Positions 48,865 through 61,379 are shown, counted from the first letter of the stretch. The stretch: DNA of 64,000 bases from Ganoderma boninense (GCA_002900995.3 CM035304.1:4356134-4420133), one strand, 5' to 3'. Numbers and translations are program-made. Notes: generated by a model from the letters alone, not told the origin.

Positions 48865-51480
48865 ATGGCGATCCCGTCTCTCCTCGTTTTCTTCGCCGTC
48901 TTCGTGGGGGCACACGTCTACGCGCAGAAAATCGACACGCCTGACTCTTTCCCCACGTCTGGCCTAACCAACCTTCGACGCCCTTCAGTCCCGACTGGCA
49001 ACCATGTATGCTCCCTACCTTCCGAATTTTTATGGTGTATCCTGCTGAATGTCCCTCCTGCTGTCAACTAAGACTCGAGGTCAAGTACCTCTGCCAAATC
49101 TTACGCATATATCGCTGCCCCGAAGCTTCGCTGGCAACATCCGGTGGATAGACCAGACCACCCGAACAATACTCTGTTCTTCTGGGCGTTCGAACGGCAG
49201 GGCAAGAATGGCCACCCTTACCGCACCCGCCAACGACAGCAACAAGGACCCTTGGGATCATCCTGGCTCCAGGCGGGTGCGTTTCGGCTAGTGAACCCAA
49301 CCCAGTAGGTCTTGTTTTTATGACGCATATATCCACAGGCCAGGGTCGTCGAAGCATTCTCGGGTTGGCTAAGGAGGTGCGTGGCTCCTTGCATAGGGTG
49401 ATTTGTGGGACATGCTTCCGTCTCACCCGTGCACCCTCAGAACGGCCCCATCCACGTTCTAAGCAACCGCTCGTGGGTAATCCAATCCATACAGCTGGAA
49501 CACCTTTGGCAGATACCATATGGATCGACCAGCCTGTCGCAAGTACTTCGCCCCTCTCGTATTGCATCGACGCTACGACTCATCCCTTGACTCAGGTACC
49601 GGCTACTCGACGGCAGACACGGGGAATATGGTAAGTACAGCGTGCTCATTATTCATCCTCGATCACCCCATACTTATCCCTCTCAGTAGTCGCTAACGAG
49701 GATCAGACCGCAGAAGACTTTGTGCGTCACCTCCCCCGTTTTCTCGTTCATGCCGCCCTCTCTGACGCCATCGCCTTCAGCTCGGCTTCCTGACGAACCT
49801 CGTCAGCGTATTTCAAAGCCTCCGCCACACGACCGCTATACCTAATGGGGGAGAGCTATGCGGGAATGTTTATCGTGAGTGCACTTCTGCGCCTTCAACC
49901 AATCATAAGCTCACGAACGGCGTAGCCTTACATCGTCAAGCACCTCTTCACGGCATCGAATCCTCCGGTCAACTTGCGCAAGGTAGCGATCGGAAACGGC
50001 TTTCTGGGTCCTACGCGACCGTACGACACCTCCCCGTCGTATGTTATTGAGTTCTACATCTTCCAAACCGTTCTTACGATCCCGAAGGTGAATATCTCGA
50101 GACTTATCCCGCCATCATTCGGGTATGATGAAGACGTCTCATTGTACTCAAAGAACATGAGGCGACCCATCTCCCCCGCGGGATATCCCCGTATGTCTGA
50201 CTAGGACGCGATGGCAGGCAAACCACCTGTGTGGCTTCGATCTGAACTTGACCTATCCTCAGACCGGCGGAACGTTTCCAACCTTAGCCTGAAACAGGGG
50301 GCTGCGGCCGACAGTCCTTAATACTCAAGACCGGGGCCCAAATTTTACGTGATGTCCGTTCCAGGAACGTCTTTGCTTTAAAAAGGCCCCCAAAGTGCAA
50401 AGCCATGGACCCGATCCCCCTGCTAGGAAAGGGCCGACCCACGACAAACACCGAGAGAAAGAAGAGAAACCAGTGAAGCGTAGCCCTTTTCGGCCGCGCC
50501 AACGGAACCCTTCGATCCCTGTACGGCTGTTACTTTTCGACGAGATGGGGCTAAAAGCGCCTCAACTTCACCTTCCCCCGGAGTTTCGTACCCCTCCCAC
50601 CCATCGCCCCCCCTTTTTCACACTGGCACTTTATAGTCCACTACGATAGCCAACGGCCGCGCAGACTACTTTCGACATCCCCGACGCGACGGAAAACCCC
50701 CAACCGCCCCTCGACCCCGCGCCCTTTCAACCTCGCCCGCCGTGCGCGGCCGCGCTGCCGACCCACCTCCAAGTCCTGGAAGAAAACTTCACGTACCCCT
50801 TCGGCTCCACATACAACCTCCGCGCGCAACCCCCGCAGGCGAAACCCCTCCGCCCGCCCCCCCTTTACCTTCCTCCTCCGCGCTCCTGGCCCAACGCCAC
50901 GCGCGCGCATCCCCTTCGTCCTCTTCTCGGGCAACGAAAGATCGGAATCCCCGGGACCCCTCGACCGAAAGGGCGTCATCCAGAACACCACCTTTTTGGG
51001 GGGACGCCCGGGCTTCACGCGGCCGCCCGGACGCCCTGGTCGACGACGCCGGCGCGCGCGCGGGGCTCGTGCACCAGGGAGCGCAACCTCACGTAACGTG
51101 CTCTTCGCGGCGGGGGCCCAAACGAGGTGCCGCAGTGGCGCCCCGCGCAGGCGCTCGTGTTCCTCCGCGAGTTCGTTTTGGGCGACAAACAAACGGAGCG
51201 TGCTCCCGGGCGGCCGCGTCGTGGCCGGGGAGGGGGGCCTGCGCTCGCTGGGGCGTCCCCCCCCGGGGGGCCGCGGAGTTTCCCTTCTATGGGTGGGCCC
51301 AAAGACGCAGGGGACGTGACGTGGCTCCGAGGGGCACAAAAGAACGTGGGAAATTTTCCATCGCGACCGCGACCGGACGGGTCGCCTGCATCGACGAAAG
51401 GGCGGGGGCGGGGAAGGGGTTCAGTCTCATCAATTTGCTCGCCGCGATGGTTGTAGGGTCATTTTTGTTTTGGTGTAAAA
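48865..51480 (+). pseudogene. Serine carboxypeptidase (S10), Kex1/CPY-like, frame-broken
   Basis: The start at 48865 gives a good signal peptide (MAIPSLLVFFAVFVGAHVYA). Conserved blocks follow in order across several frames: SFAGNI, PNNTLFFWAFERQ, a damaged GGPGSSS block, NGPIHVLSN, ADTIWIDQPVA, GESYAG with the catalytic serine, PYIVKHLF and VNLRKVAIGNGFLG. The later part is much noisier: IPFVLFSGN, VIQNTTF, DDAGA-AGLVHQ-ERNLTYVLFA, GHEVPQWRPAQALVFLREFV. A hydrophobic stretch near 51,430 (INLLAAMVVGSFLFW) suggests a C-terminal membrane anchor. These are secretory-pathway or vacuolar exopeptidases. Introns are interleaved with indels, so I give no exon map. Confidence 0.65.
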
Positions 51481-51866
51481 GGGTGCTCATTGTGAGAGGG
51501 AACGAGCAAGTATTTGAACCAAATGGCGACCCCTCGCGGCAGTGGACTCCTGTACGATACTTAGAATCCTTCATGTAGAGACCGATAAAGCAAAGGAAAT
51601 TGATCAAGGTTTTCGTTCAAGCAAAATATTAGTAGCGAGGGAAGAGGCACACAATCCTCCTGATCAGGACAACATTCCGTACGAACAGCACAGGCGCAAC
51701 AAAGTGGCGGCATATATGACTTCGAATAAGTTTGATCACAAAGTGTAACATAGACATGGGAATGTCTGCATTCCAACACGCCTCAATTGCCGCCACCGAA
51801 CTTGTCTGCGCTATAAATGGCCCGTCAGTGCAAATTACCATCCCAGAGAAATAGCGCAAAGCATAC

Positions 51867-52440
51867 CAGCTGCAGGATCTGGTCCCGCTCCTTCGGCGGC
51901 AGCGTGTTGAGCTGCTCTGGAGTCAGGTTCAGCACCTGCATCAGCATGTCCTAAATCGCGTGGCCGAGGTCAGCGCGCATTCGATACGAGGCAAATCGTG
52001 GGGTGCCTACTCTCTGAGCCGGTCGAACTCCGGTATTTCCTCCGAGCTGGGCAGGGGTGCAGGTGGAGGCGCATGCATGGCAGGTGTCGCATGTGCGCAG
52101 GAGGGGCTGGTGGTCCTGGTGGCGGAGGGGCACGGTAGTAGGGCGGCGGCATCTGCGGAGGCGGCTGCGCGTACATCGTTTGGTACAGGGGGCGTTTTGG
52201 TGCTGGATGGGCGTGTGCGAGGGGGGAATTGGGGGGCGCATACATGGATGCGGGTGGGGCTGACATGTAGGGGGGAGGCGCAGGATGCGCGGGTTTGTAC
52301 AGGTGCTGGCGCGGGCGCAGGAGCCGGAGGGGTACCGCTGTGCCGGTCGCAGCGAGCATTTGCTGAGGCGGGGGGATGAGGAAGCGGGAGGCATAGGAGA
52401 AGAATTGGAGACAGTCACCGTTCCGCGCCACGAATGTCTG
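51867..52440 (-). pseudogene. CstF-64/Rna15-type C-terminal hinge fragment
   Basis: The minus strand from about 51953 to 51867 encodes MLMQVLNLTPEQLNTLPPKE followed by RDQILQL, the C-terminal helical module of the mRNA 3'-end processing factor CstF-64/Rna15 (or its relative Pti1). Upstream, across a short intron, lies a Pro/Ala/Tyr-rich linker ending PEFDRLR, as expected before this module. The N-terminal RRM is not visible and the last residues after RDQILQL are missing, so only a fragment is present. Confidence 0.55.
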
Positions 52441-53640
52441 GTGAACGATGTATGTGGCAAGAAGAGCGAAGTGCTGAAAAAGGCGTGAATAGAGCAAGTT
52501 GGGGGATGACGCATGACTAAAATAGTCGCAAGCGAGACCATTGTTATGCTGGTGGTCTGCGTGAGATGACTGGAAAAGCACTGGGTCGTGTGCCAGCCAG
52601 TACTATCCGTTGTAATAAATCATAATCGGCCGGAGACAGTGATATGAAGAGACAGACTCTTCATCTGTGTCCACCACCTCGGAAAGCTGACTGGGGTCAA
52701 CCAGTGGCCAAGTGAGCATGGCCTGAATGCATGCTCAACCCCGGCCATTTGGCCGATGCCTGGTGCAAGCGGGGACGCCTTGGCAATGTGAAGGAAAGCG
52801 TGGGTCGTGACTACGGTCCAATTCACTCCATTCGTGTCTCTCGCAGCGTTGTTCATAGCGTTCACGTAAGCTCAGTGCCCCGGCAACCTACGCGCCATTG
52901 ACTGGGGGTCGCGTGGTGCGCGCGGCTCCGCCGTCAATGATCTCCCGCCACGAAATACTGGCCTGCTAATCGCTCAACCCGGAACGGAAATCAGAGTCCT
53001 GCGAGATCAATTCGCAACATCGTCTAACCACCACCAATTTCTTGCCCGTGAAGAAGGGTTGCGGGACCCCCAGACGCGAGTAGAAGCGGATTTTCGTGGG
53101 TCCCTGAATTGACCCGCAACCAGAGTGGTGTTAGATCGAAGAGCGCCCATAAAATAGCGACTGTCGGACCGTGTGCCCGGACGTACCGCAAACTCACAGA
53201 ACCCAAGAGTACTGCCTTAAGTAGCGCTTGCCTGGTATACTGACCTGTCAAACACCATATCTGCGACGCATATATAATGAATGAGCGCCCATGAAAGCCG
53301 TTGTGGTTCCGGAGGTTGCGCCTGGTCTCACAACGAGAGACCGACAACCTGACGCCACACTTTGTAAGACGTCTAATCATTGCTCCTAAGCACGCGTCGT
53401 GCTGGACGTAAGCAACGGTCAATACCGCCTTCGTTCTGGTCGGTCAGGACGCCGAGAGCAACGGGCCTCTGCCATACCTTGTTCGGGACCATTACGCCGC
53501 GAGAGCCTCAAGCGTGACCGAATATCCGTCTCGCGTAAGAGCCGTGTTGGGTGTGTATCTTGGGGTTCTACACACACGCCCGCAGAGGAACGCACCGAAG
53601 ACTACTTGGCAATCATGTTGTCTCGAATGTCTCTCCCCCT
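52441..53640. other. No gene recognised
   Basis: Frames are short, with no recognisable domain on either strand. The sequence between about 52,600 and 53,400 is of mixed composition without homopolymer noise. Confidence 0.35.
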
Positions 53641-53959
53641 TCGGCTTTCCCTAACTCTTTAGTTTGATTTTGCAAAGTGGATTGAAGAATCTGCTCTGAA
53701 CAGGACTTGGGCACTTGACTGGCTCTTGTGGCGAGGTGAGTTTCGGTCAAGAATGTTGCACTCGCGCTCAGAGAGGGCTTGAGTATCGCCGTCAATCGGG
53801 CTTCACATCTGCGGTCGAGAGCCCCCACAGTACTTGATGTGAACACCAAAGAGCCAACAGCAGAAAGGAGAAGAGAAGCAACCAGGCCTGTTGTTCCGTA
53901 CGATCCGAGTCGCTGGTTGGAGGCGAGGTCAGACCGGCGCCCTGGCTGAGTGGTCAAAG

Positions 53960-55727
53960 ATTGTCGCTACCAGGTGAATGACAGGGCGCGCCTCGAAATT
54001 CGGAAGAAAATCCCCCGACGTAGGCGCGACTGTCCTGAACCGCGCTGCGAGCCTCACGGCCGGCGAAGATGGCTGGTTCATCTCACGACACAATCGACGC
54101 AGCCCAGGAGTGTCGCTCTGGAGGTTCGTAAAGCCGAAGAGGAGACGAGATCTGCTTCTGGTTTCGGCAGGCTGTTTTGGGATGTTTCGAGGGGCGGAGA
54201 AAAGCGCAAATAGCCATGTCTTTGGATCAGTCAACGCTTCGTAGAATCTAGGACGTGTGGTGAGTTAGAGCGCGGTTGGACGGGTACAACGAGTGACCTA
54301 CTGATCGACCTTGAAGTGTTTATTCTCCACACCAGTTTGGTTTTCCTGTTCATTTGTCGATATCAGTGAGTTACTACGTTGAATTAGGTTTACAATAGGC
54401 TGACTGTATACGAGCCTTGACCGCTTTGGCACGCTCCTCGGGCGTGAGGAACCACGCATTTGTGGGTGAGTCTGGGAAGAGGAACCTACAGCGCGATTCA
54501 ACGACGTGCAGCGATGATCCCTCGTATGACCTACCAATACAAAATGGCCACGATGATGGTCAAAGACCCGGTAATGATCATTAGCCTATAACGAGGCGAT
54601 CAGAACTCCCTGCAGGTGGAAAAGCAGAGCGAGGCGCACCATTGCCAGGGCTCGAAGCTCTTCGTTTTAATGTGCAGGGTCCCGAAGCTGAGAAAGCCTG
54701 AAATAATTTGAGCTACGACGCCATGGATCCAAATCAGTTTCTTGCTTCCCGTAAGCAATGGCTGCACTCGTCAGCTGCGTACCTGTTCCATTCATCAAGA
54801 CTGCCGGATGTCATGAGCACGCCAGTCTACAAAGGACAGTCTATCGGCAGGAGGTATACGCACACCAATATCCGACTCGCAGTGTCTGTTCCTTCCGAGT
54901 ATAGAACATGGAGCTGACGATTAGGAAGCCCGCCGTGATCGAGCCCTCGCACATCCCCAGAATGAACCGGACCACGAAGAGGCTCCCAAAGTTCTTGCAA
55001 GCGGCATGGGAACAGAGAGCAACTCCCCAAATGAAGATGTTAATGCTGGCAGACGTCAAATCAGCTCTCCACAAATGCATCTGCCCCGATGATATCCTAG
55101 GCACCTCATCCACTTTCCGACGGGAAAGCGCTGGAGAGCGAGGTTCTGGGGATACTCGAAGACAAGATAGCTCAGGTAGAAGATCGTCCCGAGCCTGTGA
55201 CGACATGCATCAGATCGGTAGGCGATTGGCTACAGTCATATGCCATACCAATTGTACCTAAGCAGCGAGAAAATAAGTGAGGTGTCCGGAGAGCGAGGTC
55301 AGGTAATACGTACTGGTTGGTGGTGAGATGTGTTGCAGTCCTAGAGGATGGGGGAAGTAAGACCACAGCATAGCTCCAAGACGAAGGATCATCTATTACC
55401 GGATGCCCAGGATGGCAGAGCTTCCCAATGTCGTCTTGTCCATGAACTGGATCCAATAGAGAGCTGGACGGGAACATCCGATCAGGCTTCTTTCGAAGAC
55501 AACAGAGTGAAACCACCGGACTCACTGCACATGAGTGGCATGATGTTCCAGTCAATCTTCTTGCGAATCCTGAGAGCTTCCTCCGAGCTGAGCTCATCGA
55601 GACCCGTTGCGAGTTGTGCGGCGGTATCGACCTCCTTGTTCGCCACCGCGACGTGGACGACGACATCGACAGCAGATCCCTTCTTCTCCGGGTCCTCTGA
55701 GCGGTCGATGGAACCACCGCTGCTCAT
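53960..55727 (-). pseudogene. Allantoate-permease-like MFS transporter, copy 1, broken
   Basis: The start at 55727 gives MSSGGSIDRSEDPEKKGS and a cytosolic N terminus (ALRIRKKIDWNIMPLM). Then come LLYWIQFMDKTTLGSSAILG, HAACKNFGSLFVVRFILGMC, GSITAGFLIVSSMFYTRKEQ, AQIISGFLSFGTLH and, after 54,365, the central exons matching copy 2 at the right window edge. These are hallmarks of the Dal5-like anion:cation symporter family. From about 54,240 down, one- and two-base indels break the frame that is intact in copy 2, and similarity fades below 53,960. It may be a decayed paralogue or a poorly read allele. Confidence 0.6.
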
Positions 55728-56994
55728 CTTGAATAACGTTCGAGATGGGAGGTAACTGAGAAGACGGTTGGGAGAGCCGCGGGACTCCTTGATTTTTCCC
55801 AATACTTATATCGCCATCGTTGATAGCACCATCTATGTAATGGTGAACAGTTTCTTGGGCCGTTCTTTATCCGCATTGGTAATGCTGCTACCCTATAATC
55901 CACGGATATCCGAGTCGCGGACGAAGCTCTGCTTGGCGTGTACATCTCTTATCGTTTTCGACGGAGGTTTGAGATGTCACAGGGGCACTTGCGTCCCTGA
56001 TAGTCTAGCGGAGGAAGCTTTGGCCCGAAATTCGGCTCGAAGTACGCATGCGTCGAAGCGTTAGTGCCGCTGGGCCTGCACAAGAAAGATATCAGTATCG
56101 TTTATCCGTCAGAGAGAATTCAAGCCAGTTTGTTATCTCTCTGCATGTATCTTCGCTAGAGACAAACCACTCAGAGCTGAGAGAAGCTGCAAGACTCTGG
56201 CTTCTATCTTTCTGCCGACGGGCGGCGTAAGGCCCGGTTGTGTAGATCTGTAAGTATTTCTCCACGCCGCCAGCGCTGGAAGCCTCGCTTAGATTACGTT
56301 CCACACTACTCACCCGTCGATGATTGTCGGATGACTGCCTTGTGTAGGACGCATAGAGTAGTACTTTCCTGCATCTGTATCCATCCGTAAGTAGCAGGCT
56401 GGCACCCGGGCCCATCGCCGTGTCCAACCACAGACGTTCCGCAGTACTAGTCTCGTCAGAACATCCTAGACGCCGTTGACAAGATGTGCTCGAAGTTCCT
56501 CATGGCTGAGATATGTAAGTCAAGTGAGTCACAGGTAAGAGACCGGCCAGACGCAGTCCGTCGCACTCGCGGAGAGAATGTGGCTCCTGGGCGCTACTTT
56601 AAAAGGCGAATTAGAGGTCATGTTGACAGGTGTTGATCCACATTTATTACCGGATAAATAGATGAACGTTACCTTTAGTAAGGACTTAAGTACTTCCTAT
56701 TACTTCCAGTTACACCCTCCCATCCTGCTTACTGAGTTCAGTTCAGTATCCCTCAGAACAAGAGAGGTTCATGTTCTACAGGTTATTTGAACAAATAGAT
56801 CCAGTCCCCGCGTCTGTATCGATATATCAGCATTTCTATCCTACACGTCGTCTCATCTTCGGCCTACATACAAGATAGATTTTAACACTCTTGAGTGCGC
56901 ACTCAGAAAACGAGATGGTCTAGTAATCTGCCAGAAGGAAGTGAATCTATCATCATCGTCTCGCGTCCCGATCGCTGCTCCTCATGCATTAGGC
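55728..56994. other. Intergenic region
   Basis: About 1.25 kb between the start of MFS copy 1 and the stop codon of the MCM4-like gene, both on the minus strand. Nothing coding is recognised. Confidence 0.45.
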
Positions 56995-59100
56995 TCATGC
57001 CCCCTCAACCCTCCTGATCATCCTTCTGTCCCGCTCGCCCGTCACCTTCACCAGCCCCTCCTGCTCCAGCTCCCTGATCACCTCCTGGAACTCCGCCGTG
57101 TTCACCTTCACGCTGCTCTGCGCCTCCAGCTGCGCCATCGCGTCCGCCCAACGCACCCCACGCATCGCCCCCGCACCATCCAGCAGCGCGAGCACCGCCC
57201 GCCGCATGTCGCCCCGGAGCTTCCGCTGCTGCCTGCCGATGCCCGTGTCGAGGAGGCCCATGTCGATCTCGCCCGTCGTCGGGTCGCGCGCGCTCGTGTT
57301 GATCGCCTCGCGCATCAGGCGGTACGCCTCCTTGACGTCGCTGAGCTCGACGAACGGCGAGAGGCGCATGCGCGCGTGCGCCTCTGAGAGCCGGATCATG
57401 CTCTCGAGCTGCCGCGTCGTCGCCGTGATCCGCTTCTCGTTCGAGCGTGGGTCCTCGCCCGCCTTGCGGAGCGTGACGTAGCAGCGGACGAGCTCGTCGC
57501 CGGCGGCCTCGGTGATTGTCGGGTTGAGGCGGGACCGGGCGTAGGTAATGTAGGCGGAGAGCTCCTGGAGCGGCTGGAAAGACGTCTTAGCTCTAGCCGG
57601 GGAACGGGGAACTGCATTCACGTACCATCAGATCCTGCCCACCGCCAGTCTCAGGAGCGTCTTCGAGGTACAGCGAGACAAGATGTTGAGCGAGCTTGCG
57701 ATCAAGGGCCTCATCGGCATCGTCTAACACAAGGTATAGTAGGTCGAAACGAGAGATGAGCGTTGGTGGGAGGTCGATATTTTGCGTGACTGTCTGTTTG
57801 GGGTTGTACTTCGACCCGATAGGGTTCGCCGCCGCGAGGATGGACGTTCGCGCATTGAGGGTCGTGATTAATGCCTGCCTTGCAATGGACACGGTTTGTT
57901 GTTCCTGTCAATGGCCATGAGCAGCGAGCGCGATGGAGGTAGGCGCAGAATGCGTACCATAACTCGTGCAAGACACTGTGTGTTGCGTCTGAACATCTTG
58001 TCGAACTCATCAATACAGCATACACCGCCTCACTCAGGACAAGAGCACCACTGGTGGAACGTAAGCACCTTGATCCTTCAATAGATGTTGCAGACGTACC
58101 TCTCGAGGACAAGCGCTTCGAGTCAGGATCACGAGTGACGTTACGCGTCAGACCGACTGCGGATGACCCTTTGCGGAACGACGTGACATCGCCAACGAGA
58201 CAATTTTTGTGCAGTACATAAGTAAGCCACGCAACGACGATATTGAACAACCCGTCCCCCGACCTGAACTGTTGAATCCAGCATACATACGTGCAACTAA
58301 TCTGGGATCTGGCCACATCCGGGCCCATCGCTCCACATCGAGCAAGACGTTGATGTCTCCAACGGTATTCGGCCCACCTCACCTCCCCCACGAGCGACGC
58401 TTTTGTTCGTTCCGCCGAACATCTGCAGATGAATGCCCTCTTCACGTCGTCAATGCGGTACGATAGATAGACGCGGGCGCGATCGACCTCGCCAAGAGGT
58501 CGTAGATGTTCCGGCCTCTGGCTCAGCAGACGCAAGAGACGTGCCTCGAGCTCCTCCCGCTCTTGCCGTCGGTCCTCGCTCGAATTATCACGGCGCTCGA
58601 CCGCGTTCTCCTCATCGTCGTCCATATCGACACCCCCTCCACGCCGCCGACGCCAGGCATGCGGTCCCCGCCGGCCGGCGCGTGCTCCTGTCGAACCCGC
58701 AGGACGTCGTCTGTTGCCGAGCTTGACGTTGCACGACGTCGACGAACGTCCTGAACAGCTCTTGAGCGTGCGGCTGCGCGGGTTTCACGCGCAACTGGCA
58801 TGTGCACGGAACTACCCGTGAGACGAGCCAGGTCGCCGGGCTTAACGAGACGTCACAGAGGTGATACACGCTCACGCGACACTGTGTGCGCTCAACACGT
58901 TGGCCCGTCGGGACCATCCGGGTTCTCCTGCAGAGCGGATCTCCTGCCGGTACGAACTCGCAGGTTAGTGGCGACGAGGCCTTTCGCCCCGCCCCGTCGC
59001 GCACACTTCGGTGGGCAGAGCGCGGGCTCGTCGATTTTGCCGCGCTCGATCTCACCTGCCCCCGTGTGGTTGCAGGCGAACAGGGGAAAAAGGGGCGACC
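56995..59100 (-). pseudogene. MCM4: MCM4 replicative helicase subunit, frame-broken except C terminus
   Basis: The last exon (about 56995-57585) is clean and ends at the natural stop. It encodes the AAA+ lid and winged-helix end (SAYITYARSRLNPTITEAAG, RQLESMIRLSEAHARMRLS, a DPTTGEIDMGLLDTGIG block typical of MCM4). The previous exon is also clean: [20 protein letters not shown], then [20 protein letters not shown]. Upstream the frame breaks repeatedly, but MFGGTNKS-VARGG, GDINVLL, KGSSAVGLT-VTRDP, SGALVLSE and, near 58,750-58,950, QRVERTQCRVSVY and AQELFRTFVDVV are readable. MCM4 is part of the essential MCM2-7 helicase, so a dead single copy is unlikely; sequence errors or an extra haplotig copy are more likely. 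Confidence 0.72.
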
Positions 59101-60479
59101 TTCAGGTCGGGGATGAAAAGGCGTCGCGCGGATCACCAGCCCCTTTTGTTTGCTGAAAAGCTTGTCCTTTGTCTGGTTGCCGGTTGAGTGGGAGCGAAGG
59201 CGAGCGTGCCCGGGGCAGACCCTACCACTTGGTTAAAATCGGCGCATGTTCACCGCCGGAAAACGCCGAAATGGGCGGATGTTTTTAGCCCCGGGTTCCA
59301 ATATTGCTTTCACTTTTTTAGGGCCCGGGTTTCGCCACGCATGCCTTTCCGCGCCCCTCTCTGGTCCTCCTCTGGGGATTCAAGTACGACGTCCTTGAGG
59401 ACCTGGTCCTTTGATTGGTATTTACTTCCTTTGAGGTTATTCACTAGCAGGATCTGGGGGTTTCTGCTCGGGGGGTACGCAGCCCAGGTTTGGGGATGTC
59501 GAGGTTTAGGGTCCCTCACCCCTTTGGCGCATCCGGCGGACATTTCGACTCGTACAGCAATACCTCACCTTCTTCGGGGGACGAGAGTACCGCTTTCGGG
59601 TACCCGCTTTACGATCGTATGCGATTTTCGATGACGACCTTGAAACCCGCATAAAGTCGCGGAATGCACGCATCGTCTCGTGCACCGAGATGCTGGCCCC
59701 CAAAACGCTTTAACAAACGCCAGGATCGTCGGGCATCCTCGTCGGGTGGCCGCGGGAATGGAGAGGTCGAGTTCCGAAGGGCAGGGGTGGAAAGATGTTT
59801 AAGCGTGAGCGTAATCATCCGACGGACCCTCCTTGCGCTTCGTTCGTACACGGGACCGTAAAGAAGTCGGTGTGAACTGAACGAAGAGTGATATCGCCTC
59901 GACGAATTTTTTCGGGTGGGCGGGTTTTTCCCGGAAGGGCTCCTCGAAATATAGGTCAGTTCGGGGCTATGGACAAGATTCTTTGAAGGATCAAGTTTCA
60001 GAGGAGAAAACCCGGCCCCGGTTGGCGCGCGTCCCATCCTCTGGGAGACACCGTCTTTATCCGGTTGGTTTTAGGCAACTTGCTTCTTATGGGACAGTAT
60101 ATTCAACTGTTCGGGTTTTAAGGTAAGAAAAACTCCCACTTGCCACCCAAAAAAGTTCAATTTTTTGGATGCGGTTGGGATCACAAGGGCACACAGTTTA
60201 GACCTGGTTCAGTATGACTACCTCATGAATGAGTGCGATTTTAGTGTCAAGGTGAATTCCACGCTGCTAAAGTTTTTTCAACCTTACACACTTTTGCAGG
60301 TAGACTTTATGGCTTGGGAAAACCTAACGGTCTCAGAGGAAAGGGGAAAGGGGCGTACGAGGGGAACGTTTAGGGTTTTAGAGTCTTTGGGAACCAGGGA
60401 CATTTCCAGAAGGTCAGAGTCTAGCCTTCTAACGCGTGCAGGGGTTCTCTTTGTCGCGAGATGAGCTGGGGGAAAGGGG
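59101..60479. other. Unresolved, noisy sequence before the gap
   Basis: Rich in homopolymer runs, with frequent frame changes on both strands. It should include the N-terminal region of the MCM4-like gene and something beyond it, but I recognise no motif. Confidence 0.35.
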
Positions 60480-60579
60480 NNNNNNNNNNNNNNNNNNNNN
60501 NNNNNNNNNNNNNNNNNNNNNNNNNNNNNNNNNNNNNNNNNNNNNNNNNNNNNNNNNNNNNNNNNNNNNNNNNNNNNNN
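60480..60579. other. Assembly gap of 100 N
   Basis: A second run of exactly 100 unknown bases. Together with the first it isolates the indel-rich segment 43367-60479 as a separate contig. Confidence 0.99.
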
Positions 60580-60581
60580 GC

Positions 60582-61379
60582 GGGGGCGGAGGTGCAAAGG
60601 AGAAGGCAGGCGACTCTGGCGCGGGCCCGAGCAAGAAAGGCCCAAAGAAAGGCGCGGCGGCTGCGAAAGCTGCCGCACAACAGCAGAGTCAAGCGCAGTC
60701 CGGCGCGAGCAAGGACGCGAAGGGTCCCGGGGCGAAGCAAGGCGCGTCGAAGCCCCCAAAGCCTCCGCGAGAACGCAAGGGGGGCTCATCTGCCTCCAGC
60801 GCGGCGCCTCCTGCGCCGTCGAGCTCAAGCGCGTCAGCGACTGCGTCGGCCGCTGCATCTACCGGTACTGCAGCTGCCACCTCTTCGTCTGCTCCTGGAG
60901 ACTCGGCCCCGGCGCCCTCTCGCCGCTCTCGTCCCGTGCTCGGGCTCGCCTCGCGCCAGTTTGAAGCGGCGCTCAGCGGGGCGGGCGTCGAACGCAAGTC
61001 GCGCCGCGAGCGTGAGAAGGAGAAAGACAAGGAGAAGGAGAAGGACAGTGGCGCGTCGACGTCGACTGCCACGGTCGCTGCTACTGCTGCTGTTACCGAG
61101 GTATCTTCGCCACCAGCGCCGAAGGCGAAGGAGGAGAAGCGCGAGCGCGGGTCACGTCGAGGAGGGGCTCCTCCAACGATCCTACAGCGCGACGCGGCCC
61201 CAAAGATACTGGCACGTCCCGGGGAAGGGCAGGGAGCGGCTGAGGGCTCAGCATCTGGCGTGAGTGCTGCTGCCGGCGGGACTGAGGGCGGCGACACTGT
61301 GACTTCGGGAGCGGGCCGAGGGAGAGGGAGGGGCAGGGGAAGGGGAAGAGGGAGAGGTGCTTCAACACAGGGCTCGTGA
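60582..61379 (+). CDS. 3' part of a low-complexity protein with Arg-Gly tail (possibly UPF3-like)
   Basis: One frame is open from the gap to TGA at 61377-61379, about 265 residues. It is Ala/Lys/Ser-rich, then VLGLASRQFEAALSGAG, a highly charged Lys/Glu repeat stretch, PPTILQRDAAPKILARPGEG and a final (RG)n tail. The APKIL-type peptide and the charged basic middle recall the C termini of fungal UPF3/Smg4 nonsense-mediated decay factors, but without the N-terminal domain, which would lie in the gap, this is a guess. RG tails usually bind RNA and are arginine-methylated. Confidence 0.5.
   Translation, partial: GGGGAKEKAGDSGAGPSKKGPKKGAAAAKAAAQQQSQAQSGASKDAKGPGAKQGASKPPKPPRERKGGSSASSAAPPAPSSSSASATASAAASTGTAAATSSSAPGDSAPAPSRRSRPVLGLASRQFEAALSGAGVERKSRREREKEKDKEKEKDSGASTSTATVAATAAVTEVSSPPAPKAKEEKRERGSRRGGAPPTILQRDAAPKILARPGEGQGAAEGSASGVSAAAGGTEGGDTVTSGAGRGRGRGRGRGRGRGASTQGS

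Noticed and set aside
53930..53975. tRNA-like D-arm string (TGGCTGAGTGGTCAAAG)
   Set aside because: It falls in the degenerate MFS copy; no matching acceptor or T arm can be drawn around it.
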